Under the pieces are notes generated by a model that saw only the letters and a list, made by a program, of their open reading frames with translations, ran no database searches and was not told the DNA's origin. The translations under genes and the position numbers were made by a program. Below are positions 6,710 through 14,233 of a stretch of DNA of 14,284 bases, piece by piece (positions within the stretch are counted from its first letter, which is position 1; every line of letters starts with the position of its first letter). The stretch is taken from contig USCB01000031.1 of the NCBI GenBank assembly GCA_900553125.1, forward strand, positions 1 to 14,284. Reading direction: 5' to 3'. This DNA is from an uncultured Clostridium sp. (lineage in GTDB: Bacteria > Bacillota > Clostridia > TANB77 > CAG-508).

Positions 6710-6742
6710 ACTTCATGGCAGGAATATTTCCCGCCATGAAGT
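6710..6742 (-). terminator. Rho-independent terminator of the LPKTG/small membrane protein unit
   Basis: Arms 6710-6722 and 6730-6742 pair over 13 positions with one A-C mismatch around a 7-base loop. On the minus strand the stem ends in GAAGT followed by TTTTATG. It starts 8 bases after the stop of the small membrane protein gene and is the clearest intrinsic terminator in the window. Confidence 0.8.
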
Positions 6743-6749
6743 CTGTTAC

Positions 6750-7149
6750 CTATTTTTCTTCTGTATCACACCGCCAGTCAAATGGTTCTGTGGTTTTTTT
6801 ATTCCACATATCAAATGGCCAGTTGTGTAAAACCTCTTTGGTAACCTTTTTAGTTGTGCTATCATAAACAAATCGTTTTTTCAACAGTCTGTCTAGGATA
6901 TCATAACCTTCTAGGATTACCTTTTGAGCTGTTGCTATCAGCTCTGGAGATACACCATCGTTGTCCGGGTCATCAAACATTCCCTTCCAACGATAGTCTT
7001 CTCTTACTTCTGTTGCAAGTTTCGGGTCCGGCATAAGATACACCGAATAGTTATTATATTTTTTATAAAATAATGTTCCAATAATAAATACAGCACTGAC
7101 TATCGATAATATAATTATTACATTACCCCTCTTTTCTTAGTTTTCTCAT
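6750..7149 (-). CDS. Small membrane-anchored protein of unknown function, with one or two frame anomalies
   Basis: I do not recognise this family. The main frame encodes a hydrophobic helix (NVIIILSIVSAVFIIGTLFY), then a soluble part with DPDNDGVSPELI and two likely helices (TAQKVILEGYDILDRLLKK), ending MWNKKTTEPFDWRCDTEEK. That frame has no ATG, GTG or TTG before the helix. A natural start exists at ATG 7149 (or 7155, one base after the preceding stop), giving MRKLRKE and then GGG TAA; a +1 step at GGG (reading GGT AAT) joins it to the helix, making an ordinary basic-then-hydrophobic anchor of a 132-residue protein. A late GTG at 7043 would lose the anchor and has no ribosome-binding site. 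Near the C-terminus there is an in-frame CGG (6773); a shift there would end the protein ...DWGVIQKKNR at 6746 instead of ...DWRCDTEEK. Probably cotranscribed with the LPKTG gene. A sequencing error in the run of four G is possible. Confidence 0.55.
6770..6773 (-). other. In-frame CGGT near the 3' end of the small membrane protein gene
   Basis: This is the only in-frame CGG outside the spoIIIA operon. As at the other sites, skipping C gives a glycine codon (GGT). Both readings terminate within four bases of each other, so the sequence alone does not say which is used. Confidence 0.45.
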
Positions 7150-7156
7150 TACCATA

Positions 7157-8293
7157 TTAAAAATTATTTTTCTTATATTGAATATATGAAAAAGCTCCAA
7201 CTGTAACTACTACTAAAACTATAGCACTAAATATAAATATTTCTAATCCTGTCTTTGGCAATACCATATTAGACACTGTATTATCATTTATTTTATTATC
7301 ATTTGTTGTATTACCATTTGTATTATTGTCGTCTGTTTTATCACTATCAAAGTCATTCCATTCAAAATCTGAAGAGCCATAGAAACTTATTCCCCATCCT
7401 GAATCATTTACATAAGATTTCCCTAAAGTTACTGCTGAATTTGATATATATTTACCATTTTCATCATCAGTTTTTACATAAAGGAAATAATATGCATCAT
7501 TTTCTATACCATTTAGCTCTATTGCAGAATTTCCTGTTTTGTAATCATTATAACTTATATTTGTTGAATCAATATCTGCTGATAAGGTTTGATCATATAT
7601 TCCTGAATTTGACTCTGCATAATTTAACAATTCTGAAAAACCAGTTATATTGTTACTTTTTATTTTTTGAAGTATAGAGTTATCTGTTATCTTTCCAACT
7701 TTTATTTGCATTTTTCTGTTATTATTTGCTGCATGTGTAAATTTAGTTACTATTTGTGTACTATTTTTGGCTATAAAAGTCGTTCTAAATGCTCCATAAT
7801 ATTTTTCTTCTTCAAATCTATTTAATTTTATTCCATATGTAACAACATTGTCACTTGTTTTTGTCTTTTCTACAATTGTTGCATATAATTCTTGATTTAA
7901 TTCTATATTTTTTTCTATATCTTCTACTGAAACTGATTTCAAGGTTTTTGATGTTTCATCATATTTCATCCATATTTTTCCAGAAGAAGTACTTGTTACA
8001 GCAGGTTTATTGTTATCATTAGTTATAAATAGATAATATTCACTGTCTTCTTTAGGTGTTATTCCTGAAATTTCAAGATATGCATTTGCATCACCTTGTT
8101 TTTTTAGTTCAAATTTCGCATTTGAAAAGTCTGTCACTTCTTCATTTTCTCCTTCTTGTTGTGTTTCTAATGTTTGTGCAGTATAATCAGTTGTTTGTAC
8201 TTCCTCATTATATGCTTTTGTTTGGTAAAAATTAAATAATGTTAATAAAATAAATATTATTATGGTGTTAAACACTAATATTTTATTTTTCAT
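7157..8293 (-). CDS. Sortase-anchored surface protein with LPKTG motif
   Basis: This 378-residue protein has a signal peptide (MKNKILVFNTIIIFILLTLFNFY, cleavage probably near residue 27-29) and a classic C-terminal sorting signal: LPKTG at residues 345-349, a hydrophobic stretch of about 20 residues and the tail YKKNNF. Sortase would link it to the cell wall. The middle (about residues 50-310) is a secreted region with two similar Tyr/Phe-rich blocks containing YYLFITND and YYFLYVKTDDENG, which may be tandem beta-sandwich repeats. A low-complexity Asn/Asp/Thr spacer (about 312-340) precedes the motif, as in wall-spanning stalks. I cannot name a ligand or function. It has its own promoter and a GGAGG ribosome-binding site. 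It contains no CGG trinucleotide. Confidence 0.85.
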   Translation of the reverse strand: MKNKILVFNTIIIFILLTLFNFYQTKAYNEEVQTTDYTAQTLETQQEGENEEVTDFSNAKFELKKQGDANAYLEISGITPKEDSEYYLFITNDNNKPAVTSTSSGKIWMKYDETSKTLKSVSVEDIEKNIELNQELYATIVEKTKTSDNVVTYGIKLNRFEEEKYYGAFRTTFIAKNSTQIVTKFTHAANNNRKMQIKVGKITDNSILQKIKSNNITGFSELLNYAESNSGIYDQTLSADIDSTNISYNDYKTGNSAIELNGIENDAYYFLYVKTDDENGKYISNSAVTLGKSYVNDSGWGISFYGSSDFEWNDFDSDKTDDNNTNGNTTNDNKINDNTVSNMVLPKTGLEIFIFSAIVLVVVTVGAFSYIQYKKNNF

Positions 8294-8324
8294 TTGTTTT
8301 CCTCCTTTTTCGCTTTCATTTTTA

Positions 8325-8353
8325 ATAATAGTGTAAATTAACTAATATGTCAA
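8325..8353 (-). promoter_or_regulatory. Vegetative promoter of the LPKTG protein gene
   Basis: Minus-strand -35 TTGACA (8353-8348, perfect), 17-base spacer, -10 TATTAT (8330-8325, one mismatch), about 30 bases upstream of the start codon. The arrangement fits sigma-A. The remaining intergenic bases up to the pheT stop show no strong terminator. Confidence 0.7.
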
Positions 8354-8506
8354 TATATTTTTTATATTTATTGTTATTCGTAATATAAATGTCATACTAA
8401 TGTAATGAATCTGTAATATTTTTCACTTAATATTGTATTTTTATAATGTAATTCTATGTTTTATTTATTAAAAATCCACTATAGTAAATATTTAGAAAAT
8501 TTTTTA

Positions 8507-10879
8507 TTATTTTCTTAATTCCATTCCATCTTTTTCCAAGTCAACAATTATCTTATCCATAATAGAATTAATTTCATCATCATTCAAAGTTCTACTACTA
8601 TCTCCAAATGTCAATGAATACGCCAAACTCTTTTTATTTTCATCAATATTTTTACCTTCATACAAATCAAAAACATTAATATCAACTAAAAGTTTACCAG
8701 CTTTTCTCTTAATCTTAGCCACAATTTCACTAGATGGAATATTTTTATCAACTAAAATTGATAAATCTTTCTTAATTACTGGGAATTTTGAAATTTCTTT
8801 AAATTTCATCTTTCCAACACGTTTTGCAAGTAATTTATCCAAATTAATTTCCATTACAAATACATTTTCTTTTTCCAGTTCTGGATGAATTCTACCTATA
8901 ATTCCAACAATGTCATTATTTACAGAAATTTCCGCAGTTTGACCCGGATGGAATTCCTTTGGCATTTGTTTTGGCATAACAAAACTATATCTTCCACTAT
9001 ATCCTAAAAAATCAAGTAATTCTTCTGTTGCTCCTTTTATATCATAGAAATTAATTTGTTCATTATATCCTATTTTGTTATAATATTTTCCAGTCATCAA
9101 TACACAGATTTTTTTGTTTTCTCCAAATTCTCCATTTTTATTCCAAAATCCCTTTCCAATTTCGAATAGGCAAACATCTTTGTTTTCACGTGCTTTATTA
9201 TATTCATATATTTTATATAATGATGGAATTATACTATATCTTAATGTATTTCTTTCTTCTGTTATTGGGTCTAATAATTTTAATGGTTCAAACTCATCTG
9301 TTGTAAATTTTTTTACATCTTTATCATTTATTAAAATATATGATAATGTTTCATTTAAACCTAAATCACTCATTTTATGCCTAATTTTTCTCATTGTTTT
9401 GTCAACACTTCCCATTTTCATTGGGACAACTGGAAGTTTGCCTTGGATATTATTTACTCCATAAATTCTTCCAACTTCTTCAACTAAATCTTCTTTGATA
9501 TCTATATCAATTCTTCTTGTAGGAACTGTAACTACAACTGATTTTTCATTTGGCTTTATTTCAAATTTTAGTCTTCTAAATACATCATTTATATCATCAT
9601 TTGAAATATTTGTACCTAATACATCATTTATAAATTTATATTCAATCTCAATTTCTTTTTCCTTATTATCTGTTACATCGTATTTAAGCATTCCCTTGCA
9701 AACTTTTGCTCCAGCATATTTTTCCAATAAATGACAGGCTCTTTCAATTGCCATATAAGTTCTTGCAGGGTCTAAGCCTTTTTCAAATCTGTTACTTGCC
9801 TCACTTCTTAATATTTTATTTGATGTTTTTCTTACTTTTACTGAATCAAATATAGCAGATTCAATTATAACATTTTTAGTTGTGTCTTCAACTTCAGTAT
9901 TTAAACCTCCCATAACACCTGCTAAGCCAACAGCCTTTGTGCCATCAGCAATAACTATATCATCCTTAGTCAATATTCTTTCTTGGCTATCTAAAGTAGT
10001 TAATTTTTCGCCATCTTCAGCCATTCTTACAACTATTTTGTTGCCTAAGTTATCTGCATCATAGAAATGAAGTGGTTGACCAAGTTCAAGCATAACATAA
10101 TTACTAATATCAACAACATTATTTATTGGTCTAATTCCAGATGCTATTAATCTATTTTTTATAAATTCCGGGCTTTCTTTAATTTGAACATCCTTAACTT
10201 TTCTTGTCAAAAATACTGTACAATTATCAGTATCAACTTTAGTTTCAAATTCCTTTGAAATATCATCTTCTATTTCACTATGGCTTAAATCTGGGGTAGT
10301 CACATCTTTATCATATATACTAGATACCTCATATGCCATACCCAGAATACTTAGTAAATCTCCTCTATTTGCAGTTAACTCAAAATCTATAACACTATCA
10401 TCAAGATTTAAAAATTTAATAGGGTCGCCTCCTACTGGTGCATTGTCTGGAAGTTCCGCAATTCCATTTTTATCAGCTTCTGATAAGAATTTTTTATCAA
10501 TTCCGATTTCATATAATGCACATAGCATTCCATTTGAAACCTGACCTCTTATAACACCCTTTTTAATTTTGAAATCACCAGGAAGCTCAGCACCTACTTG
10601 TGCCACAATAACTTTTAGCCCTTTTCTTACGTTTGGTGCACCACACACAATATCTAAGACCTCTGTTCCTATATTAACCTTACAGACATGAAGATGGTCT
10701 GAATCTGGATGTTCTTCACATTCTGTTACCTCTCCTATTATTAAATGAGTTGCATTTATTAGCTTTTCTGCTGAATCATATTCATTTCCAACTCTTGTCA
10801 TGTCCTCTGCTAATGTTTTTACATCTAGGCTCTCATCTATATTTACATATTCTTTTAGAAAATTTGTACTTAATTTCAT
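8507..10879 (-). CDS. pheT: Phenylalanine-tRNA ligase beta subunit
   Basis: The 791-residue product (about 804 in Bacillus subtilis) begins MKLSTNFLKEYVNIDESLDV, the canonical N-terminus. In order: the tRNA-binding OB-fold (about 43-150, with HPDSDHLHVCKVNIG), the B3/B4 editing domain (about 210-380, with NNVVDISNYVMLELGQPLH), the B5 domain (about 400-475), the catalytic-like core and the FDX-ACB anticodon-binding domain at the end (from about 700, KFPVIKKDLSILVD). With PheS it forms the heterotetramer that charges tRNA-Phe. The start at 10879 is preferred because it has a GGAAG ribosome-binding site and the family N-terminus. The frame stays open further upstream only because it runs through the palindromic repeat. 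Expression should follow the T-box leader upstream of pheS. All CGG trinucleotides are out of frame; CGT arginine codons occur. Confidence 0.95.
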   Translation of the reverse strand: MKLSTNFLKEYVNIDESLDVKTLAEDMTRVGNEYDSAEKLINATHLIIGEVTECEEHPDSDHLHVCKVNIGTEVLDIVCGAPNVRKGLKVIVAQVGAELPGDFKIKKGVIRGQVSNGMLCALYEIGIDKKFLSEADKNGIAELPDNAPVGGDPIKFLNLDDSVIDFELTANRGDLLSILGMAYEVSSIYDKDVTTPDLSHSEIEDDISKEFETKVDTDNCTVFLTRKVKDVQIKESPEFIKNRLIASGIRPINNVVDISNYVMLELGQPLHFYDADNLGNKIVVRMAEDGEKLTTLDSQERILTKDDIVIADGTKAVGLAGVMGGLNTEVEDTTKNVIIESAIFDSVKVRKTSNKILRSEASNRFEKGLDPARTYMAIERACHLLEKYAGAKVCKGMLKYDVTDNKEKEIEIEYKFINDVLGTNISNDDINDVFRRLKFEIKPNEKSVVVTVPTRRIDIDIKEDLVEEVGRIYGVNNIQGKLPVVPMKMGSVDKTMRKIRHKMSDLGLNETLSYILINDKDVKKFTTDEFEPLKLLDPITEERNTLRYSIIPSLYKIYEYNKARENKDVCLFEIGKGFWNKNGEFGENKKICVLMTGKYYNKIGYNEQINFYDIKGATEELLDFLGYSGRYSFVMPKQMPKEFHPGQTAEISVNNDIVGIIGRIHPELEKENVFVMEINLDKLLAKRVGKMKFKEISKFPVIKKDLSILVDKNIPSSEIVAKIKRKAGKLLVDINVFDLYEGKNIDENKKSLAYSLTFGDSSRTLNDDEINSIMDKIIVDLEKDGMELRK

Positions 10880-10900
10880 ATTTTGTTCTTCCTTTCTTTC

Positions 10901-10980
10901 TTCGGATTTCGTATTGGGGACGGTTCTTTTCGCGAAAAGAACCGTCCCCAATGGAAAAAGAACTGTCCCAAATCCGAAAT
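10901..10980. repeat. Palindromic repeat of the GGGGACGGTTC family between pheS and pheT
   Basis: Positions 10913-10952 are a perfect 40-base palindrome centred between 10932 and 10933 (core TTTTCGCGAAAA), built from two head-to-head GGGGACGGTTCTTTT units. A third, slightly diverged unit (AAAAAGAACTGTCCC) follows on the right. The outer sequences TTCGGATTT (10901) and AAATCCGAA (to 10979) are also complementary, so the whole block can fold into one branched hairpin. It lies inside the pheS-pheT transcript. Such families are usually dispersed by REP-associated (Y1 HUH) transposases; none is encoded here. Confidence 0.8.
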
Positions 10981-10982
10981 TT

Positions 10983-12032
10983 CTATTCTTCGTCTTTTCT
11001 ATCAAACTGTTTCAAAAATCTAACATCATTTGCATAAAGATATCTCATATCAGTAATGCCATATCTAAACATAGCCAATCTATCAATACCAGTTCCAAAA
11101 GCAAATCCGCTATATTTCTCTGGGTCATAACCGTTCATCTTCAAAACATTTGGATGAACAATACCACTACCCAAAACCTCTATCCAGCCAGTTTGTTTAC
11201 AAAGATTGCATCCTTTTCCTCCACACTTAAAGCATGTTACATCAACTTCATAAGATGGTTCTGTAAATGGGAAATAGCTAGGTCTAAATCTTAAATCTAA
11301 ATTTGCACCTATTATTTTTCTAACAAACACTTCCAAAGTTCCTTTAAGGTCTGCCAAAGATACATTTCTTTCTTTTTTATCAATTACTAAACCTTCTATT
11401 TGATTAAATTGATGTGAATGTGTCGCATCATCTTCCCTACGATATGTCTTTCCTGCTGTTATTATTCTTATCGGACTTTTTTCAGTATTTGCAACCATTG
11501 TCCTTGCTTGTACTGCTGATGTTTGTGTTCTTAGCAAATATTCATCTGTTATATAAAAACTATCTTGCATATCTCTTGCAGGATGTCCTTTTGGCAAATT
11601 TAATCTTTCAAAACAAAATTCATCTGTTTCAAGCTCTGGTCCTTCTACTACATCATATCCCATTGATACAAACAAATCCTCTATATCTTCTATTATTATA
11701 TTTACAGGGTGTAAACTTCCTCTTTTTAATTTGTTTCCAGGTAATGTTATATCTATTTTTTCCTGTTTCAATTTTTTATTTAGTTCTTCTTGTTTGAATA
11801 TTGTTTCTTTTTCTTCTATTAATTTTTCTACCTCAGATTTTACCTCATTTACAAGATTTCCTATAATTGGTCTTTCCTCTGGTGATAAGTCTTTCATTCC
11901 TCTTAATACTGCTGTTAATTCACCTTTTTTTCCTAGATATTTTACTCTTATTTCTTCTAGTTTTTTTAAATCAGTTGAATTTTTTATTTCTTCAATTGAT
12001 TTTAGTTTTATTTGCCCAATTTGCTCTTTCAT
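10983..12032 (-). CDS. pheS: Phenylalanine-tRNA ligase alpha subunit
   Basis: A protein of 349 residues, about the family length (344 in Bacillus subtilis). The N-terminal coiled-coil arm (about 1-90) binds tRNA-Phe. The class II catalytic domain follows: motif 1 around GYDVVEGPELETD (125-137), motif 2 TYRREDDATHSHQFNQIEG (196-214) and motif 3 GFAFGTGIDRLAMFRYGI (309-326). A four-cysteine cluster, Cys267, Cys270, Cys275 and Cys278, precedes TGWIEVLGSG, as is usual in Firmicute PheS. The start is set at ATG 12032 (MKEQIGQIKLKSIEEIKN) with an AAGGAAGG ribosome-binding site. An ATG at 12158 in the same frame would add a lysine-rich, unrelated stretch that comes from a degenerate repeat. Controlled by the T-box leader. 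Both CGG trinucleotides are out of frame. Confidence 0.95.
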   Translation of the reverse strand: MKEQIGQIKLKSIEEIKNSTDLKKLEEIRVKYLGKKGELTAVLRGMKDLSPEERPIIGNLVNEVKSEVEKLIEEKETIFKQEELNKKLKQEKIDITLPGNKLKRGSLHPVNIIIEDIEDLFVSMGYDVVEGPELETDEFCFERLNLPKGHPARDMQDSFYITDEYLLRTQTSAVQARTMVANTEKSPIRIITAGKTYRREDDATHSHQFNQIEGLVIDKKERNVSLADLKGTLEVFVRKIIGANLDLRFRPSYFPFTEPSYEVDVTCFKCGGKGCNLCKQTGWIEVLGSGIVHPNVLKMNGYDPEKYSGFAFGTGIDRLAMFRYGITDMRYLYANDVRFLKQFDRKDEE

Positions 12033-12068
12033 GCTTTTTCTACCTTCCTTTCTTTTTTCCTTTTTTCC

Positions 12069-12140
12069 CTTTTGGGGACGGAGATTTTTGGATACTTTTT
12101 TCATTGTTTCAAAAGTACCTTTGGAACCGGTTCTTTTTTG
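12069..12140. repeat. Degenerate copy of the GGGGACGG repeat family in the pheS leader
   Basis: TTTTGGGGACGGAGA at about 12069-12083 and GGAACCGGTTCTTTTT at about 12123-12138 carry pieces of the same repeat as 10913-10952, separated by about 40 unrelated bases. It sits between the T-box terminator and pheS. It explains the spurious in-frame extension upstream of pheS. Confidence 0.45.
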
Positions 12141-12177
12141 AACATGTACCATTGCCAAGATTCTCTCCTTTCAGTAC

Positions 12178-12410
12178 AAAAAAATCCACTTCGCCTACAC
12201 TATAGGACGAAATGGATTTTCCGTGGTACCACCTAAATTTATTAATTATCTTTTTTAGCTATAATTAACCTTATTTTAAACCTATAACGGGGCTCATCCG
12301 CTTTTTGCTAATTGTTTATTTTATTATTTTCACAAAAAGTTCTAAAAAAGTGAAATTTCAATATATAATTTGAAATAGTTTTCAGCCGTGACTATTTTCT
12401 CTTTAACAAA
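12178..12410 (-). promoter_or_regulatory. T-box riboswitch controlling pheST, tRNA-Phe type
   Basis: The minus strand carries the T-box sequence GGTGGTACCACGG (12233-12221), whose UGG-ACC core pairs with the uncharged tRNA end. It is followed at once by an intrinsic terminator: the stem AAAATCCATTTCGTCCT against AGGCGAAGTGGATTTT, then a U-run (12220-12178). Upstream are an AGAGA element (12402-12398), a short hairpin with loop CACGGCTGAAA (about 12378-12397), then TTTCACTTTTTTAGAAC, where TTC followed by A at 12354-12351 is a plausible phenylalanine specifier codon. In this class uncharged tRNA-Phe stabilises the antiterminator and lets pheS-pheT be transcribed. The specifier assignment is tentative. 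The region 12033-12472 holds this leader and a degenerate repeat, but no gene. Confidence 0.85.
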
Positions 12411-12472
12411 TTTTCTATATATTTACTTTGCTTTTTTATTGAATTTTCATATTTTATGTACCTTGCAGCTTA

Positions 12473-13357
12473 TTATGCTCTCGGATGTGCTTTTTTATAA
12501 ATATCACTTATTCCATCATTTTGAAATTGCATATATACCTGTGTCGATGAAATGTCTGAATGTCCTAACATCATTTGTATTGATTTTAAATCTGCTCCAT
12601 TTTGCAATAAATGTGTTGCAAATGAGTGTCTTAGTGTATGTGGTGTTATGTCTTTTGTAATATTCGCTTGTTCTTGGTAGTATTTTATTATTTTCCAAAA
12701 CCCTTGTCTTGTTAATCTTCTACCATTTAAATTTACAAATAAAGCTGTTTCTTTTTCTGTTTTTACTAATATGTTTCTTGATTTTTCTATGTATTCTTTT
12801 AATGCATTTAGTGACATTTTTCCTAATGGTATTATTCTTGTTCTACTTGCATTTTTGCAAAAGACTGTCCCTTCTTCTAGGTTTACATCTTCTATATTTA
12901 ATGATATTATTTCTGTTACTCTCATTCCTGTTGCATATGCAAATTCTAACATTGCCTTATCCCTTGTTCCTTTTAAATCTACATCTTTTGGTTGCTCCAA
13001 TAGTAACTCTACTTCTTTTGATGTTAGTATACATGGTTTTCTTTTTTCAATTTTTGGTGATTGAATATTCTCTGTCGGGTTTTGCATATTTTTCTTATTT
13101 TTCACTTCATATTGATAAAAAGCTCTTATTGATGCTATTGTTCTTGATATTGTTGATGGCTTTTTTTCTTGTTCTTCTGCTAAATAATTTAAATATTCTT
13201 TTATATCCTGTTCTGTTACTTTATTGTATTTTATACCTTTTTCTTCTAAATATTCCGAAAATTGCTTTAAATCTCTTTTGTATGATTGAAGTGTATTGTT
13301 CGATGCCTTTTTGTCAACCTCAAGAAATTTATAAAATTGTTTTAATTGTTTTTCCAT
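12473..13357 (-). CDS. xerD: Tyrosine recombinase XerD
   Basis: A 294-residue protein, typical for XerC/XerD. The SAM-like N-terminal core-binding domain (about 1-90) is followed by the catalytic domain with Arg146 (YATGMRVTE), Lys168, His240 and Arg243 (HTLRHSFATH), His266 (LGHSDIS) and the nucleophile Tyr275 (QVYMQ). It resolves chromosome dimers at dif with its partner. The beta-hairpin normally reading GKGxKER is CKNASRTR here, so the catalytic lysine may be one position out of register; the rest of the active site is complete. The neighbourhood with spoIIM is conserved in Firmicutes (spoIIM close to ripX in Bacillus subtilis), arguing for the housekeeping XerD rather than a phage or element integrase. 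The only CGG trinucleotide is out of frame. Confidence 0.88.
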   Translation of the reverse strand: MEKQLKQFYKFLEVDKKASNNTLQSYKRDLKQFSEYLEEKGIKYNKVTEQDIKEYLNYLAEEQEKKPSTISRTIASIRAFYQYEVKNKKNMQNPTENIQSPKIEKRKPCILTSKEVELLLEQPKDVDLKGTRDKAMLEFAYATGMRVTEIISLNIEDVNLEEGTVFCKNASRTRIIPLGKMSLNALKEYIEKSRNILVKTEKETALFVNLNGRRLTRQGFWKIIKYYQEQANITKDITPHTLRHSFATHLLQNGADLKSIQMMLGHSDISSTQVYMQFQNDGISDIYKKAHPRA

Positions 13358-13491
13358 TATCCTTCTCCATTTTTTTATATTTTATGCAATAATCTATTTA
13401 CATAAGGTTCCTATATGTTATATCAAACTAATCAAAAATTGTAAATAGTTTTTTGATATTTTTTTTATTTTTTTGCTACCACTTAGTAAAA

Positions 13492-13522
13492 GTCCCAAAT
13501 ATTCTCCGTCACCAAAAGGGAC
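13492..13522. repeat. Short degenerate GTCCC...GGGAC repeat between spoIIM and xerD
   Basis: GTCCC at 13492-13496 and GGGAC at 13518-13522 are inverted and enclose CTCCGTC, part of the repeat unit seen at 12069 and 10913. It is shorter and imperfect. The rest of the spoIIM-xerD gap is AT-rich without clear signals. Confidence 0.4.
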
Positions 13523-13532
13523 GTTGCATCTT

Positions 13533-14165
13533 TTATATTGTTAATTTTAATAAACTAACTGATATTTGATTTTCTATAAAACTTGCAATCAACATAACAA
13601 TAAGCATCAAAATTGATATTATTGTATGTCTTATAATTTCTATTTTTATATTTTCTTTTCTCCTATCATTTATTATTGCTTTGTATAGTTTTACACTACT
13701 TACTCCCATAGTTAATAATGCTGGTATAAATAATATATTTTGTAACAATATTGCTACTATACAAAATATTATACATTTGGGCATTCCTAACGAATACGTT
13801 ATTGCAGATACAGTATAGCCCAAGCAAAATCCTCTAAAAAGTATAATTCCTAATACTATTGGTATCCCTACTATTGTAGTTCCCGCAAGCCATATTATTA
13901 TTGCTAATAATGTATTATTTTTTACTGATTGTGTTACTAAACTTGCTTTATCTATCTTTTCTATTGATTTAAATTTTTGAGTAAATTCTGATATATATGT
14001 CGTTATTTCATTTTCTTGTTCTTCCGAGCAATTGTTTATAAACATTACTCCTGCAAATATTCCTATTATAAATATTATTAATACTAAAATATATTCTTTT
14101 GAATTATTTGATATATATTGAAACATAATATTTTTAAGTTTAGATTGCATTTTTATTTTTTTCAT
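13533..14165 (-). CDS. spoIIM: Stage II sporulation protein M
   Basis: A 210-residue integral membrane protein (214 in Bacillus subtilis). It has a short Lys-rich cytoplasmic start, a membrane helix at about residues 27-45 (ILVLIIFIIGIFAGVMF), an extracytoplasmic loop (INNCSEEQENEITTYISEFT) and further helices at about 90-115, 120-150 and 180-205. The segment TTIVGIPIVLGIILFRGFCLGYTVSA is the best conserved part of the family. SpoIIM works with SpoIID and SpoIIP in the mother cell to thin septal peptidoglycan and drive engulfment. Start ATG 14165 has a GGGAGAAA ribosome-binding site. Frame intact; both CGG trinucleotides are out of frame. Confidence 0.93.
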   Translation of the reverse strand: MKKIKMQSKLKNIMFQYISNNSKEYILVLIIFIIGIFAGVMFINNCSEEQENEITTYISEFTQKFKSIEKIDKASLVTQSVKNNTLLAIIIWLAGTTIVGIPIVLGIILFRGFCLGYTVSAITYSLGMPKCIIFCIVAILLQNILFIPALLTMGVSSVKLYKAIINDRRKENIKIEIIRHTIISILMLIVMLIASFIENQISVSLLKLTI

Positions 14166-14233
14166 GTAGCGTTTCTCCCTTTACATTTTTTTTAATATTT
14201 ATTCTGTTGTTGGACAAAAAAGAACTTCATTTT

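Noticed and set aside
6750..7043. GTG 7043 as the start of the small membrane protein
   Set aside because: No ribosome-binding site, and it would cut off a clear hydrophobic anchor encoded upstream in the same frame.
10880..11005. Upstream in-frame extension of pheT from ATG 11005
   Set aside because: The added residues are a translation of the palindromic repeat, the family N-terminus is at 10879, and that ATG has a ribosome-binding site.
12033..12158. Upstream in-frame extension of pheS from ATG 12158
   Set aside because: The extra lysine-rich stretch derives from a degenerate repeat in the leader. The family N-terminus and a good ribosome-binding site are at 12032.
12473..13357. Tyrosine recombinase as an integrase of a mobile element
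   Set aside because: Length, sequence and position next to spoIIM fit housekeeping XerD. No attachment sites or element genes are nearby.
646..14165. Plus-strand open frames, several over 100 codons
   Set aside because: All lie opposite well-supported minus-strand genes, are Leu/Phe/Ser-rich as expected from the complement of A-rich coding, and show no ribosome-binding sites or recognisable domains.
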